This document shows positions 12,463 to 26,200 of a stretch of 64,000 nucleotides of DNA, piece after piece. Position numbers and translations under genes: made by a program. The stretch is from NCBI GenBank assembly GCA_037903475.1, contig JBAJFG010000013.1, forward strand, positions 372,001 through 436,000, in the 5' to 3' direction. Origin of the DNA: Ancylostoma caninum (Eukaryota; Nematoda; Chromadorea; Rhabditida; Ancylostomatidae). Under the pieces are notes generated by a model. It ran no database searches. It saw only the letters and a program-made list of their open reading frames with translations, and was not told the origin of the DNA. Each line of letters begins with the position of its first letter. The stretch's first letter is position 1.

Positions 12463-12920
12463 TTGCCGTTCTATCATTCGTACATCACAGAATACCGCCC
12501 ATCCAGGCTGCTGCGCCGCACCACCTACGCGATGCGGCAGACCAGTTGTATGCTGTAGTTTTCGGGCAGTGTTCTCCAGTTTTCTATTTTTTTTCCTCTA
12601 ATGCTCGGGTCAAAACGTAAGCAATCAATAAATCTGAAATGTTGAAATGTTGGACGAAAAACACCTAGAAATGAAAAATGGCCCAATTTCCACTCAGTAT
12701 AGCTACTTTTGTTTTTTTAAAGGTTTTTTTCTATTCAGTATTTACACATTATTTGTTGAAAACATAGATTTACCGATTAGACATAAGCAAAAAATCAATA
12801 CATGCAACGTCCGGCAACAGCAGCATACAGCTGGTCTGCCGCGACGCGTAGCTGCTGCGACGCGGCAGGCCAGACGCGCGATATTCTGCGATGCAAGAGT
12901 GATTGTCTGGCATTGTATAA
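12463..12920. repeat. palindromic element, family C, copy 1
   Basis: Left arm around 12478-12560 (ACATCACAGAATACCGCCC, then a CGATGCGGCAGACCAG core) is the inverted counterpart of 12820-12910 (CTGGTCTGCCGCGACGCG, then TTCTGCGATGCAAGAGTGATTG). Two relatives with the same arms lie at 32878-33155 and 59205-59490. Confidence 0.75.
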
Positions 12921-12963
12921 ACTCAAAAGTGCCACATCATAACCCATTAGACTGTTATATTTC

Positions 12964-12969
12964 TTTATT
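12964..12969 (-). terminator. candidate poly(A) signal for nra-4
   Basis: AATAAA on the minus strand, about 215 bases after the nra-4 stop codon. It falls just outside the family C palindrome. This is a motif match only. Confidence 0.35.
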
Positions 12970-13181
12970 TATTACATCTCACAACTCAACAATTAACAAC
13001 GACACAGTGACAGGACCATGGACGAGCAATGTTAAACCGTATCACAGTAAATCAATACTTATTTACTTATTAATTATTCAAACCTACGGCTGATATTTAA
13101 CAAAATCAATCGATTCGCATACTGACAACTGCCGAGATCAGCTTTGTAGAACTCTTGCAGTAAGTGGGAGACTAATTATAT

Positions 13182-14213
13182 CTACTTTCTCTTCTTACGT
13201 TCCATTGAAGGACTAGCTGGTCGAACTATAGAGATGAATGAACGGAACAGCTCCAGTGATCGTCCCTGAAACAATTTAGCGAGTTGCGAAAAGCTGCAGG
13301 AAAAAATACAGAGAATAACCATCTAGCATCAACAGAAGTGTAAGAATTGATGGAATGATTTTAAAAAAAATGAATGAAATGAGGAAGCGAAGGTCGATTT
13401 GGAACACTTGCAATAATCATGAAATGATGAAGAGGAAAAGAAAGAAGTATAGCGGTGGGCAGGAAAAAAACCATTGGAACGTGTAAAGCAAACTCAAAAA
13501 TGAGGGAAATAAAAGAACTAAATTTGAAATAAGTATAAAACTAGTGGGAATATACAAAAAACTATAGAGGAGAGGAAAAGCATGGCGAGAATTTTATTAG
13601 ATGAAAAATTGTTTTTTATTCTGCAAGGCAGCATGAGATGTCCAAAGTAGAAACAATTATTGAGAAAAGGAGAATTACAGCTGCTTAAATGGAAATGGAG
13701 AGAAAAGAAAGCAAAAAAGGATTTGCAGGTGATGAATGAAGGGAAAGTTAGGAGAAATGTCCCAACGTGAAGAAAGAAGGAATTCTCATGAATCAAGAAC
13801 GAATGGGTGGAAGTGCATAGAAAGAAAGAATAGAGAAAGGAAGTTTAAAAAATGGAGGAAAATGGGACAACCAGTGAAAAAAGACGAACGAAAGGAACAA
13901 GAGAGGCAAAGGAAGAGAGTGGAGGGATAGGGAGGGACAGGGAGGGAAAGGAGAGAGAGAGAAAAAGAGAGAGGGAGAGAGAAAAAGAGAGGGAGAAAGA
14001 GAGAGGGAGGGAGAAAAAGAAAAGGAAGAGAGGGGAAGAAGGAACAGAGGAAGTTTATCGAATCGTAAACAGTACAGAAAACAAAAAGGTTGGAATAAAA
14101 GAGCCGGAAAAGCGAAAAATGTGGAAATTCAATGAAATCAGCTGTATAATCCCGAAAATCTATATCAGAAAAACCAGGATTCGAAAAAAATAGTGGATGG
14201 ACAAATTAAAAAC

Positions 14214-14262
<49 letters not shown>

Positions 14263-17200
14263 GGCAAAAAGGGTTAAGAGAAGTCCGTGAAAACGAGTAA
14301 TGACAAGTGGAAAATGAAGAGGGAAAGAAATTGTGGACAGGGAAGAAAATATATCACGCACCTAGGAAAGTGTATGTGAAGAAAACACTCGGCAACATTA
14401 AATTTTACCTGGTTAAAGAAGATCAGCGCCAGAAGTCCAAAGAACGGTAGCGCCAGTAGCGATCCGGCGCTTATCTCTACTTCTCCTGATCGTTTCGACG
14501 ACGTAATTGGAATACGTACCACCCGTACTGGTGCATCCGTAGTGAAGAACACTGCAAACCCACGGGTTTCTTCCAAGACATCCTCACTGCGACAGACATC
14601 CACGTACCTGTCTTCGCTGGGAATGTGTGAGGCTGTCGATCCGGCTCTACTCTCACAGAGTACTCTCTGCCATCCCTGGGCAGGTTATTCAAGTAGAATA
14701 CAGTAACCGGTGCATGTACCACCGACTGGGTGATCGTTTCACCTTCTCGTTGAACAGACACCCGATACGTTGGTGGTATGCTCATCGTTCCAAATTCCAT
14801 CTAGAACATTAAAACTGCTGCCAGCTTTTTCATAGCTGCAAAATAGGTATGCTGCACCTCGACAGCCAGATCGGTGCTCAGATCGTACGGTGCTGCTACC
14901 ATATCTAGTCCTTTCAAATCCTCAGCGGTCATTCGGACCTCAAACTGTGACGGGAAGCAGTGCGGAGCCGCAGCACCATCTGCTCCAGCTGAAAATACAA
15001 TTTCGGTCGAAAAAATTCCTTAAATGGGAAATACGTTTCGCACCTCTAGGATCTATATGTTTTGCACCTCTAGGATCTAGCAATATATGGGAAAATTACA
15101 TAATACTGGTAAGGTTGTTAAGGGCGGGAATACCCATTGAGAAAAAAATCCAAAGCCAGACCTTTCCTGGATATGATGAGCCTTGGGAGCATTTTTTTCT
15201 CGGAGAAAATAGATAACAAGTAAATAAATAACTTTGGTTCATTTGATCATTTAGAAAATCCGGAAATTACTGGATCCAAAGCGCTGAAATTTGAAAGCAA
15301 AGTTAATTCTAACCGCTTTTATCAACGGTTTCTACATCTCAAAATATAATAAATTTTCAAGACTTTCACGAAAGGTAGAGTTCTTAGAGATGAAAAAGCT
15401 GGAAAAGTAAACAAATTACAAAATCCACTAAATTTATTGAACATGAACCGGTCACGGTTGAAAAAAAAAACATAAAATCACTGCATATAACCGCTTAAAG
15501 TTCTTTTTTTTTTTGTTGGTATTTTTCGTTGTATCCATGTTTTCACCGCATTTTTTCGTGTAGCGAGGTATCCCAACGTGTAAAGAAATTGAATTACTTA
15601 ATTAGTGGCAATAAATGTGTAAAAACATCAATACAAATACACTATAAAAATAATAAAACATCAATACATATACATCAATACGAAAACCCACATTTAACGG
15701 AAACCCTGTATTGACAGTCAGGTTTAAGTGCCCTGATACGGTAAGAACCATCCTGTGAAGTCGTCGTCTCAGACTGATGTTGGTCGCATTGCTCTGATAG
15801 TGCTTCCACAACCACGCCCACTACGGCCGATCCAGACATTTCTCTAACACGTCCGAAAACGCTGAAAATAAAAATATTCTCAGCAATGCCCCGTTTACAT
15901 TCACTGCACGAGATGTCCGTACTTCTACGATATCCTGTCCCAAGTTCCAGGAATTTCCGTATAAATTGCCTATTTTCCATGCAGACTTTGCATTTTCTAG
16001 TGTGATTCAGCTGGCGGATCCAATCAAGAATCTATTTTTCACGAAAATGACCTTATTTCTCACTTACTCATCCAATCCACTAACAGATCTGCTGCACTAC
16101 AACAAAATTTTGCAAAACGGTCTAAAATACCCACATTTTTTTGCGTGTAATTCGTTTAAACCTTCAAGAATCTGCGCTGAAACCAGTTTGTAGTGACCAG
16201 TAACCCTAATGAAATTATTCAGTCACTCTGCCTCAGACAGCCAAGGATTTCGACATGTCTACTTTCAGTTTTGTAGTCGCGAAACCATAATCCTTGTCTT
16301 TCCTCACCGGCACACTGCACAGCGTATGAATTCCACTGCGGTCAGCGCGCGCCGTATCTCTCACTGGTGCGCTGATGGTGGTCTTCACGAGGAAATTCGT
16401 AAAACATACCCAGGAAAATGCAAACTTCTCTGAAAACTTCTCTTTCCGTCTATCCATCAATTAGCACTATAACAAGATTGTCTGGAACCGTATTTGTAAT
16501 TTAAAAGGGACAAAGAAAAAAGCCTCGTATATTCAAAAGTCTGTCTAGAACACAAAAATCGCCAATTATTCCTTGGAATTTCTCGGATTCCAGATTATAT
16601 GGACAAATAGAATAATCAGTCGACAAACCTGAACGACACATGTTTTCCTCGTAGTTCGATGTGTTCATGCTGACCTTCTTTCACTGTGATTGTGGTTGTA
16701 GATGGCTCAAACTTGTACTCTTGTAGAATCGCACGAAGGAAGTACTCGCCTGGTGCCTACAATTTTGTTATTCATGAGAACGTACCTCGAGAAATCATTT
16801 ATTCATTTGAAGAAAAAAAAAACATCAGCAGCTGGATTCATCAATAAAGCAGGGGAGATTTTGAACAATCGATGAGTACAGAATTCTCAAGCAAAAATCG
16901 GGATGTTTTACACAAAAATCACGTAAAAATAAGTGAAGGAAAGGGATATTGAAGGCAATTGAACGTGTGTATGAGGTTTTACCCAAGAACCTTGTCTAGT
17001 TCAAAGTAACAGTAAAGCTAAAAGCATTACGGAAACACGCACCGATGCCGGACTTCAACGCCTAGTTAGCCTCAAAGCTCGCCGGAATGCCATACGAATA
17101 TACATACATATGATACAAATGTTTAATTCAAAGTTTTAATTCAAAGTTAATTTCATGAGCTTAAAACCTGGAAGAGGAATTTTATGAGCTCATCACCTGC

Positions 17201-20200
17201 TAAAGGAGAAGGAGTTTCAGCTAGTAAAAAAATGGAGGCGTTCTGGAATCCCACAGAATTCAGAAAGAGGAAAGGGGAAACCAGCGCACACCAATTCCAA
17301 ACTAAATAACACCGCTGCTCTGGAAATGCGATTTTTCACGGGGGTGAAAACGAGTGCTTGAGTCAGCGAGTCACCGAGCCCAAATGGAAGAGATAGAGGC
17401 GTGCTTAGGACTGGCTAAGATCCCAACTACAGACCCTACACGCGACAGTGCGCCCTCCTATCACTGTACATATGGTCTATTAGCTCACAGAAGGCGCCTG
17501 ATCTGACATTGTCTGCAATTACGACTTTGCCTGCAGAATGCGTCTGGAAGGATATTTTAACGTACGGCAGTGGGGAAACATTAGAATGGAAGGAACCACA
17601 CCATATGGATATCAAAAAAGTGCAAAAAATAGATCAGTTAGCCGAAAAATGGTGGAGTCGTAGTTGCGGACAAAGTCGGATCGGGCGCCCTCTGTGAGCT
17701 AATAGACTGTACATACTTCGCTCGCCCTAAGCTAACTTCTTGCTCGAGAAAACTTTAGAAATTTAGTGTCAACATTACCACAGACATGAAATAAGGTTCT
17801 CTTCATTTAATTAATCTTTGAGGTTCTCTTCATCCCGTCAGCTTACTTATGAGGCCATCGTCAGGTCTTAGCCAGAGATTATCACAAGTTCTTAAACAGT
17901 CATACGGACAACTTCCACAAGATACGTACGCTAGTTACGCGTTAGACGCATACATCTATGTTAGGAGGATTTTCCGGGAAAACGGGTCAACGCAGCACTT
18001 GAATGGAAATACCGCATGGCCGGCGCAAACAGCGCAAGGCCCCAAAACACGTGCGTTTCACCTGCCTCATGCTGCGATGAGGTCCATCCTTCATCATACA
18101 GACGCAAGCACGCTATACGTACGCATCTGAGGCATATTCTTCCATAGACAGCAAAATCCCGTATGACAAGAAAATGGAGGTTGAGGCTGATTTTTTTAAA
18201 AATCTTCTATTTTATTTCCCTAAATAGTTTTCGCAGTTCTAATGCCTATTTTACCATCGGCCTTACCAATTTTAGTATTCTCTCAGCACTCTTGAAAATT
18301 AAAAAATCCTTACCAATCCAACAAAGTTTATCTCTCCGCTCTTGTCGATCATACTGTTACTACGGTAATCTTTTCCACCAACAATTGACAAAAGCACGTC
18401 ATCTAGTCGTTCAGATGTTGCCATGTCGGACTAAACAAATAAAGATGAAGTTAGCTGATTTCTGAGTACAAGTAACTTACGCCTTTAAGTCAACATTCAG
18501 AAACCCACCACAACAACAGTGAGCTTGCTCAATTTTGTGCTGATGATTTGACCAACGTGTCCTGGCTTCTCGCTAAATGCGTACCCATCCAGTTCAGCGG
18601 TTATTTTCATGTCTTCCAAGCGGCGAACAGGGCCAATCCTGAAAGCACGACACGGCGGTTCTAAGCTGAAAAACTTACTTAGTCAAAAGAAAAAGAATTA
18701 GATGGATGAGGGTTTATGAGCAAGCAAATAAAATTGTTACAGTGCACATCCCAGCTTCCAAATCTACTCCAAGACGTAGACCAAAACTGTGGTAGAAGTT
18801 CGACCAAAACCCTAACAAGGACTGATAGGAGTTAAGTATGTTCGTGTCTTTGATGTTTTGTATCCTTTTTCATATGATTTTTAGGAATGAATTTTCTAGT
18901 ATGCAATGGAGAGCACATAAAAAGAAGTGAACATGAGGAAAGCGACCAAACTACCTGTATTTGCCCTTGGCATCCGAAACAGTCTCAAAGTGAACATTGA
19001 TATCCTGCCTATGCCGAGCTGTTATCTGAAACTTTAAGTATCAACGGAAGGAGTACGATTTCTCTCTATATCCCCTTGGAAACATTCTTAGGCGATCACA
19101 TAATTAAAACACAAAACAAAATTTGAATGTTATTAATGAGAATGAATAGAAAGTCCCCTCACATTATAGAACAGACAGCTGGAGCCTAATCACCTGTCTT
19201 CAAGCAGGTGCAGAAGAGAAGCATAAAGCAAAGAAAGTCAGGCAAATGAACGGCTCAACAAAAAAATGAAGGCCAACGGGTGACCAACTATGGGAGATAA
19301 TTTTTGGTGAGGAATAGGAGACGGAAATTAAAGAATTTAGTAATATAATAGTTAAGAGTAAGTGAAATAAACGGTATTGTTACCACAAATAATCTTGGAA
19401 ATGAGCGAAAAAAAAACCTTAACGCCCGACACAGGTGGAGTTATAGATCCATCGATGAAAATACCTTTAGCAGCTACAAATGTCACGACATTCTCAGCGC
19501 AATCTCCTCTAAAAGAGTTCTCACATAATTAGTGGCACAACTTGAAGGCTAAAGGTAAATCAAACCTGAATCGCAGCGCAAAATTGGAGGGGTCAAAGAG
19601 ATGTGTAGCGGAGTGAGGTGTGAGTATAACGTCACCACTTGAGGTTAATGGCTCATGGAATGAAAACTGGCCATTTGCACTGACTGAGACGTCGCGTTCA
19701 CCGGCGCCAGACCTTAAACAGAGGAATCTCAAAGAGGTATTGAAGAGATGAATATATAAATGCAGCACAAGACGAAATAATATGGCGTAGGATGGCTTCA
19801 TTCCATAAAGAGTGTCAAATATCACCTTATTTGAAAAGGGAATAGAGTAAAAAGCAGGAAAAATGAACAAAAAGCATGAAGTAAAAAAACGAAATGAAAA
19901 TCGAAGGGAAGTAGTGGACTCACTTGACTTTAACAACAAAACCACTTCCATCGGTACTTTTGATATTTCCAGTAATTTTCGCATCCATGGCTTTGGCTTC
20001 ATAAACTTGATCGGAAGCGACTGAAAAATAGTTTAAGATCACCGTGATTTTCAGTCAGACTTTCACACTCGCTTTTCATCAAACAGAAAAAAACCAATGA
20101 GCAATGATTCCCCTTGTTCGATAGCAAATTTTTGAGCCAATTTATGCCGCTGAAGACTAGCAGCTAACGTAGCAATCAACCATAGAACAAAAACAACCCA

Positions 20201-23200
20201 TACCTCCCTTTCACTTATTTGAAAATGGTTGTTATTTCTGATTATGTTTGCAAAACAGCAAAAACTGTCAAAAAGCCTGAAAAGGCAACCCACCATTGAT
20301 GTCGAACTGTTGAGGGTCGAAGTTCATGCATGAGATCAGTTGAATGTGGTATCGTCCTTGGACAGGTACACATATCGAAGATAGTCCTGCTGGTGCGTTA
20401 ATATCACCCTTCAGTTGTTTTTTGTCGCTGTGGAACCACTTCTAAACAAGAAAACTTCAGAAACTAATGTTTCGTTGCATTATTTTAATTACTGAACGAC
20501 AATGAATACTTTCAATAGCTGAGAACAAAGGTTCAGCTGACAGGTCCCTTATTACCAGAATATATGTCGGAGCAGCAACAATGTGAAGCCAAAAAACTTA
20601 CCAGTTGTGCTGGATGACTCAGCTTGATGCTGGTTGCAAAGCCGCTCTGTACAAAATGAACTGGCTGAGGTCGGACTTTTTCTATAACCAGTGGTAGTTC
20701 ACGCTGTTCCCAGCAAGCTCTATCGCCTTCGTCGATGCGGACTAGAACAAACAGATTCGTTTCTTTTCTGACGACAGATTAGTAATCGAATAAGCGCAAA
20801 AAAGCCATAGGGAACCGGGAAATAATTGTAAAAAACAACGTTACCTCTGTAGTTTCCAGGTCCAATGTTCTGGAACACAAATTCGTCTTTTCCTCGTACT
20901 GTATCAATAACACTTCCTCCGTGCAACAAGGAAATAGACAGAGTTTCGCAGGTACCTACAAAATATATGTCACCACATGGGCAAAAACGCAAAAAAAAAA
21001 CTTAAAGTGGAAAGATTTAGTGAAATCCTAAAATGTTGCTATATTTGAGTGAAATAATAAAACGTCAACAAGCACAGGATAACATGTCCACATTAGCAAA
21101 AACAGCAAAAAAGAGGTATCCGAGTCCCGCTCCTCTATTTATGAGAAACAGCAGCAGAGGCAATAGCAAAAACTGTGTACCTATGCAAGTGACCAACACC
21201 ACAGCGTCTGTTTTGAAATGGGTGAAGCGAAGATCGTGAACGGCTCCAGTAGTCACATCAATGTCCAGTGACCTTGGTGTTAACGTGGAAGAAGCATCAG
21301 CTGGCTAAAAGTCTCGTGTTTTTGCCGAATAACCGCAACTGCAAGCATACCAATGTATCGAGAACGCACCGAAATCGCGTATTTCGCTGGCGCAACCATC
21401 TTACAGAACTTCCCATCCGGTCCTGGGCGAACTGAGACAGTGTCAGCACTATCAATACGTTTCAATATAAGTGGTGAAGCTATCTGTTCACTGGCAGACT
21501 TTTCCACGCTTCCACACACTTCGAATCTAAAATGATCAGGTTTTTCTCAATATATGTGCTACTTTCACATACATTCCAAGCTATTTCGAGATCGTCAACA
21601 AATGCACTTTTCTGGCAAAATAGAGGTCTATTTTCCTTTTTTTTTCTCGAGAATTACGCGAGCATGCGGAATTTATCATCCACAGTTTGACAGCGAGTAA
21701 AGTTCTGTCATTGAGGAGCGCCCCACGACTACGAGTCTATCGATTTTTGGACATTTACTACCCGACCGCGTCGCGCTCGCGTAGACGCAGCTGAAGCATG
21801 CATAGCGAACTATAGTATTTTTTATCATTTCTCCCGAAGAGAAAAGTTCAGAAATATCGTGCAGCTACTGCAGAGAACTCTGGAGTCAGTGTGAATGCCT
21901 TGGAAACCCTACATATATAGGAAACTCCAAACGTACGCAGACAAGAGTCGAGATCGCGGCGCGGCTCTCATGGACAGAGACGCAAGCGCACACAATGCTG
22001 AGCGCCCGTAACTCTGCCAAAGAGAGCCGCGCCGCCCAAGAGAGCCTGGCCGCCCAAGAGAGCCGGTCCTTACTCTTGACTGCGTCCGTTTGGACTTCTC
22101 TGTATGTACACCTAAACGTTCGTTGGAAACAATGCAAACGTGGGATGCGTGTTCGTGAACGAAACCCATACAAAAGGCTTAATCAGTAGAACTACAGCGA
22201 GTAAAAGCACTTACGTTTCGACCTTAACATCACTAATCTTGATGTGCGGCAGTTTTAACGTATTCTTTTCGACGCTAAACGAAGCATGAGGTGCTTTGGC
22301 AGTAATCTCGATAGTTCCTTCCTTCAAAAATAAGCAATCAAACGTAAAAAAAAACAAAAATCAATCAACTAGAGAAAAAGCAAGACTTCCAAACCTCGCA
22401 AATCAAAAGGAAAAACAGATGGTCAAGACGCTACTTTCTTTTACCTTTAAATCCTTGAGCGTGTAGTAACCATTGGCATCTGTCTCAGCAACTTTCTTTC
22501 CTCCCACAATAACATCAGCTCCAGCGATTCCCTTCTTTCCAACGACAACTCGTCCACGAGCAGTGAATCCGGTAACAGAGAAGGAAACCTAAATGAGACT
22601 CTACAACCTTATATGACCGAACAATATCCAGCAAGTTTTAGTCACTCACCTTCGTGGCTCGGTCTTTAACTTCGACCTTCTGCACCGATGGAGCGAATAG
22701 GAACTCCGTCTCTCCATCCTTATAATCAGCTCTGGCGTAGTATACACCCGATGGCAGACAAGGCACTACAACATGTCCTTTCTCAGAGGTTGACCCAATT
22801 GCACATGAGAATTTGACGTTTTGAAGTCCATTAACAGGCGAAGTGACGGCTTGGCAGTTTTCGAGCTAGAATAAGAAAAAAAAATTAAATGTGGAAAATA
22901 TCGAACAGAAGCAAAGAAAGCACAACCCAACCTCAGGCTTTGTCTCCGAGTAAAGAGTGATCTTCACTCCAGGAAGTGGTCGATCGTTATTAGTGGCAGC
23001 TACGATAAACTGATACCCAGCGATTCGAAGATTTGGTTTCACCATTACTGGTGCATTTTTCACCTAAGAAAACATGAATTCAACGCTATACCCTATATAA
23101 GTGCTATTTGTAGGCCCTATTCAAGTATAATGTAAGTTTTAGCATGAGAACAAACCTCAACAACTGCTTTCCCATGACTTATGCATACTGATGAATCAGC

Positions 23201-26200
23201 TCCGGTGGAGACTTCGTATTTACCTGAAGAGCTGAGGTGATTGATATTCCAGTAATGAGTAACGCTTGGACGTTTACACCTAATACTTGCAAAAAATCCG
23301 GATGATTAGGCCGGAAATCACTACGACAATGACAAAAAATTCACAACTCACAGACTAGAGCTACTGTAGGAAATTCCGACTATCTTTGGAACGAATTCAT
23401 TTCGCCTCTATGCTACAATTTATGGCAGTATAAGGAGTTCTGGAGGAGTGATTAGGCTTTGTTTCCACTTTGCAGGTCATGACTACAGCGATAACAGGTC
23501 AAAAGAAACATTATATGAACTAAAGGAATATTATCATCTTGGCATACCGCTCAAACTACTACACTACTGCATAGTTATTACAAGTAGAACAGATAAGAAT
23601 TTGCCATTAAAATGTAGATCGGTACTGGGAGGAAAATTGTACGCAACAGCTTCAAAGAAACCTATAGTGGAGTCGTTTTCACAGTGCGTTTTCCGCGACA
23701 GCGGCTCCCCGGCATTGAAGCACGCAGCGCGGTCGGTCAAAAGGTTGACCTATGATTCATCCAGTATCTTTGAAGAGTTTTGTAGCTTGTTTCTCCTTAT
23801 ATTGTTCTTTCTCAGCTCTTAGAACAAATGAAGAAGGGAGCAGACGATAAAACCCGTCAAAGAAGCCGGATCCATCATGGGTCAACTGTTTGACCAATCG
23901 CACTGCGTGCTCCAATGCCAGCGGAGCCGCTACCGCGGACAACGCACTGTCAAAACGACTCCACTATACCTGCCACTGCCTTGAACGAGTATTTCCCTCC
24001 TTCAGTCGTTGTTGCAGTGTCAATGATTTTTCCATCCTGTTTGAGCGTCAAAGAAAGACCTGCTGGTCCACTCCCTGATCCGCCATCCACTAATCCATGA
24101 ATGGAGAACCCTGGATAAGATATGCGAAGTGGTTGGAATGGAGGTATTAAAGGAGAGAACGAGAAATTTTCTGATCAAAAATCCAAATTGTAACTAACCA
24201 GTGAGGAAGAAATTAATATCTTCGTTCTTGGTACATGGGTCGTTGACGCCGTCGAGTTTGAAGTCGACAGTTTCTGGTTCTAAAAACACTGGCATCACGA
24301 CAATGACAACTTGGGAGTAGATGCAGATTAAAAGTTAAGCACTCTTCCGAGGTTGCTATTAATCAATCCCCTCGCCGCTTCAAACCACAGGATCAATAGA
24401 GTATGATAGCGGTGAGAAATGCATGTGAGGATGCGCAGACGGTAAGAGAGGCAAGACGAAGATCACGAAGAAGATGATGCGCGGGAAGTGTGTCCGTAAT
24501 GCTGAGATTTCCTCCGTATTAATTACATATGAATTACAGGCGAATTCGCCACAATAATGATAACGTCATAGGCGCAATGGCAATTAAAAACGATTGAATA
24601 TTGGATAGTAGCTAAGAGCTCCCATTAAATAAACCATTAACAGACAACAGAGCCATTCAACGAGTGCGAAAGTGCGCGCGAAATGCGAGCAGCATACCGA
24701 CTCAGATGCAGAAATTAACAAGAAAATGCGCAAAAAAATCTTTTTCTTTCATTCCATAGCAGAGGTGGACTCTTGGCTTTCGAGCTAAATGACTGTGTGG
24801 AGTTGTTAAGGACTTAAACCAATGGCAATTATGCATCAAACCAATGATAATTGTGCATTTTCTTCCAACATAACAAAGTACTACTATTAAAGAATGCTGA
24901 GATCTTGCCAGCGGGCTACAAAACCAAACGATGGGCGATAATGATCCGGGAAAATAATCAAGGAGCGAAATACTTACCAAAATACCACCCTTCCGGTGCA
25001 GATACCTTCAATGAATATTTCCCTTTATTGTATATTGGGATCATGTAGTACCCGTTTTGTGGATTGCATTCTTCTTCATGCTTCAGATGACCTTCCGGAG
25101 TGAGTAGTTTCACCTGAAAAAAAAAAAGGCGTTGGGCAATCTTGAATAAAGATGTCGAGACATAATTTAAAAATATGTACGTTTATAACTGTAGCTAATA
25201 ATGCAAAGCCAACTTCATTCTCCGCCTCAGAAAAAGTATTGATTATTACGCACATGAACTAGGCATGGGTGTGCAAATAATCTTGATTCTGGCAGTCACG
25301 ACGCTAACACTTTTCTCTGCGAGAACTGGTCCCCGGCTGCTAGGAGTTTGCCTCTCGCTTCTCATCTCAACTTCCTCCTTTTAGCTTTTGGATTTCTCAC
25401 ACTATTGCTCTGGAGCAAACGGATCAGACACGGAGAAGGCTCCTACTTTTTGCAAGCAACCTCGTTTCCTGGCAAGGTTCTGCACCCTCAGCAGTCATTA
25501 CTCCCGAATGGTTCATTCATTCATTCGTTCGTCCACTCAATCATTCACCCAATCCCTTTTTCGACTCACCTATGCATTCATAAATCATTCACCCAGTTCT
25601 GGATATTCTGAGTATATCCATTGAATTAGATTTCGAAGAATAAGAATTCAGACCATAAAAAATAAAAACTGAAGGAGAAGAAATGCTTTTGCAAGAACTA
25701 TTAAATTTTCGATTTTAATTTTGCCTTTAAACCCTTTATCAAGAAAATATAGCTAGTCGAAACAATTGATCGGATGTGGTTAGTAAGAGCCGATATCAGA
25801 GCATCTGATCTCTAACCGTCACGAAGCCTGAGCTAAACACACATGTGAAAACATAACAGTTTTTAAAGAAAATATATATATCCTTATTTAACCCTTTCCA
25901 ACCCTTCAAGATTGGAACGAAATCAGAGATTTATTATCTTAAAGTTTATCTTAAAGTATCACTTTATCTTAAAGTAACACTTTATCTTGAACTAACATGG
26001 TTTTCTTCTATATCCATTAATAACTTGTGTCTCTTTCGATATTATACTTCAACTATATCAAGATAAGTAACAGCAGTAACTGTCAGCTAGCTGTCAATAA
26101 TGTTAACCTAAGGCTTACTTGAATTTTTGAGTAATCGATAGGCACATTGGACTTTACAAAGCCACCGCAACTATAGATATCAGCTGCAGCAAAGACGAAC

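Larger units (their letters stand above)
8745..13181. other. repeat-rich intergenic region
   Basis: This separates the starts of the 378-residue gene and the 3' end of nra-4. It contains the 121-base tandem repeat, three palindromic elements and a GC-rich block, each listed separately. The open frame at 9689-10021 on the plus strand is interrupted in meaning by a perfect inverted repeat (about 9937-9984) and has no splice partner, so it is not called as a gene. Confidence 0.6.

Noticed and set aside
13736..14193. Lys/Glu/Arg-rich plus-strand open frames
   Set aside because: They are produced by the purine-rich tract inside the last intron of nra-4 and have no other coding sign.
23448..23942. 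Open frames in nra-4 intron 4 on both strands
   Set aside because: They are mirror images of the MITE arms, not exons.
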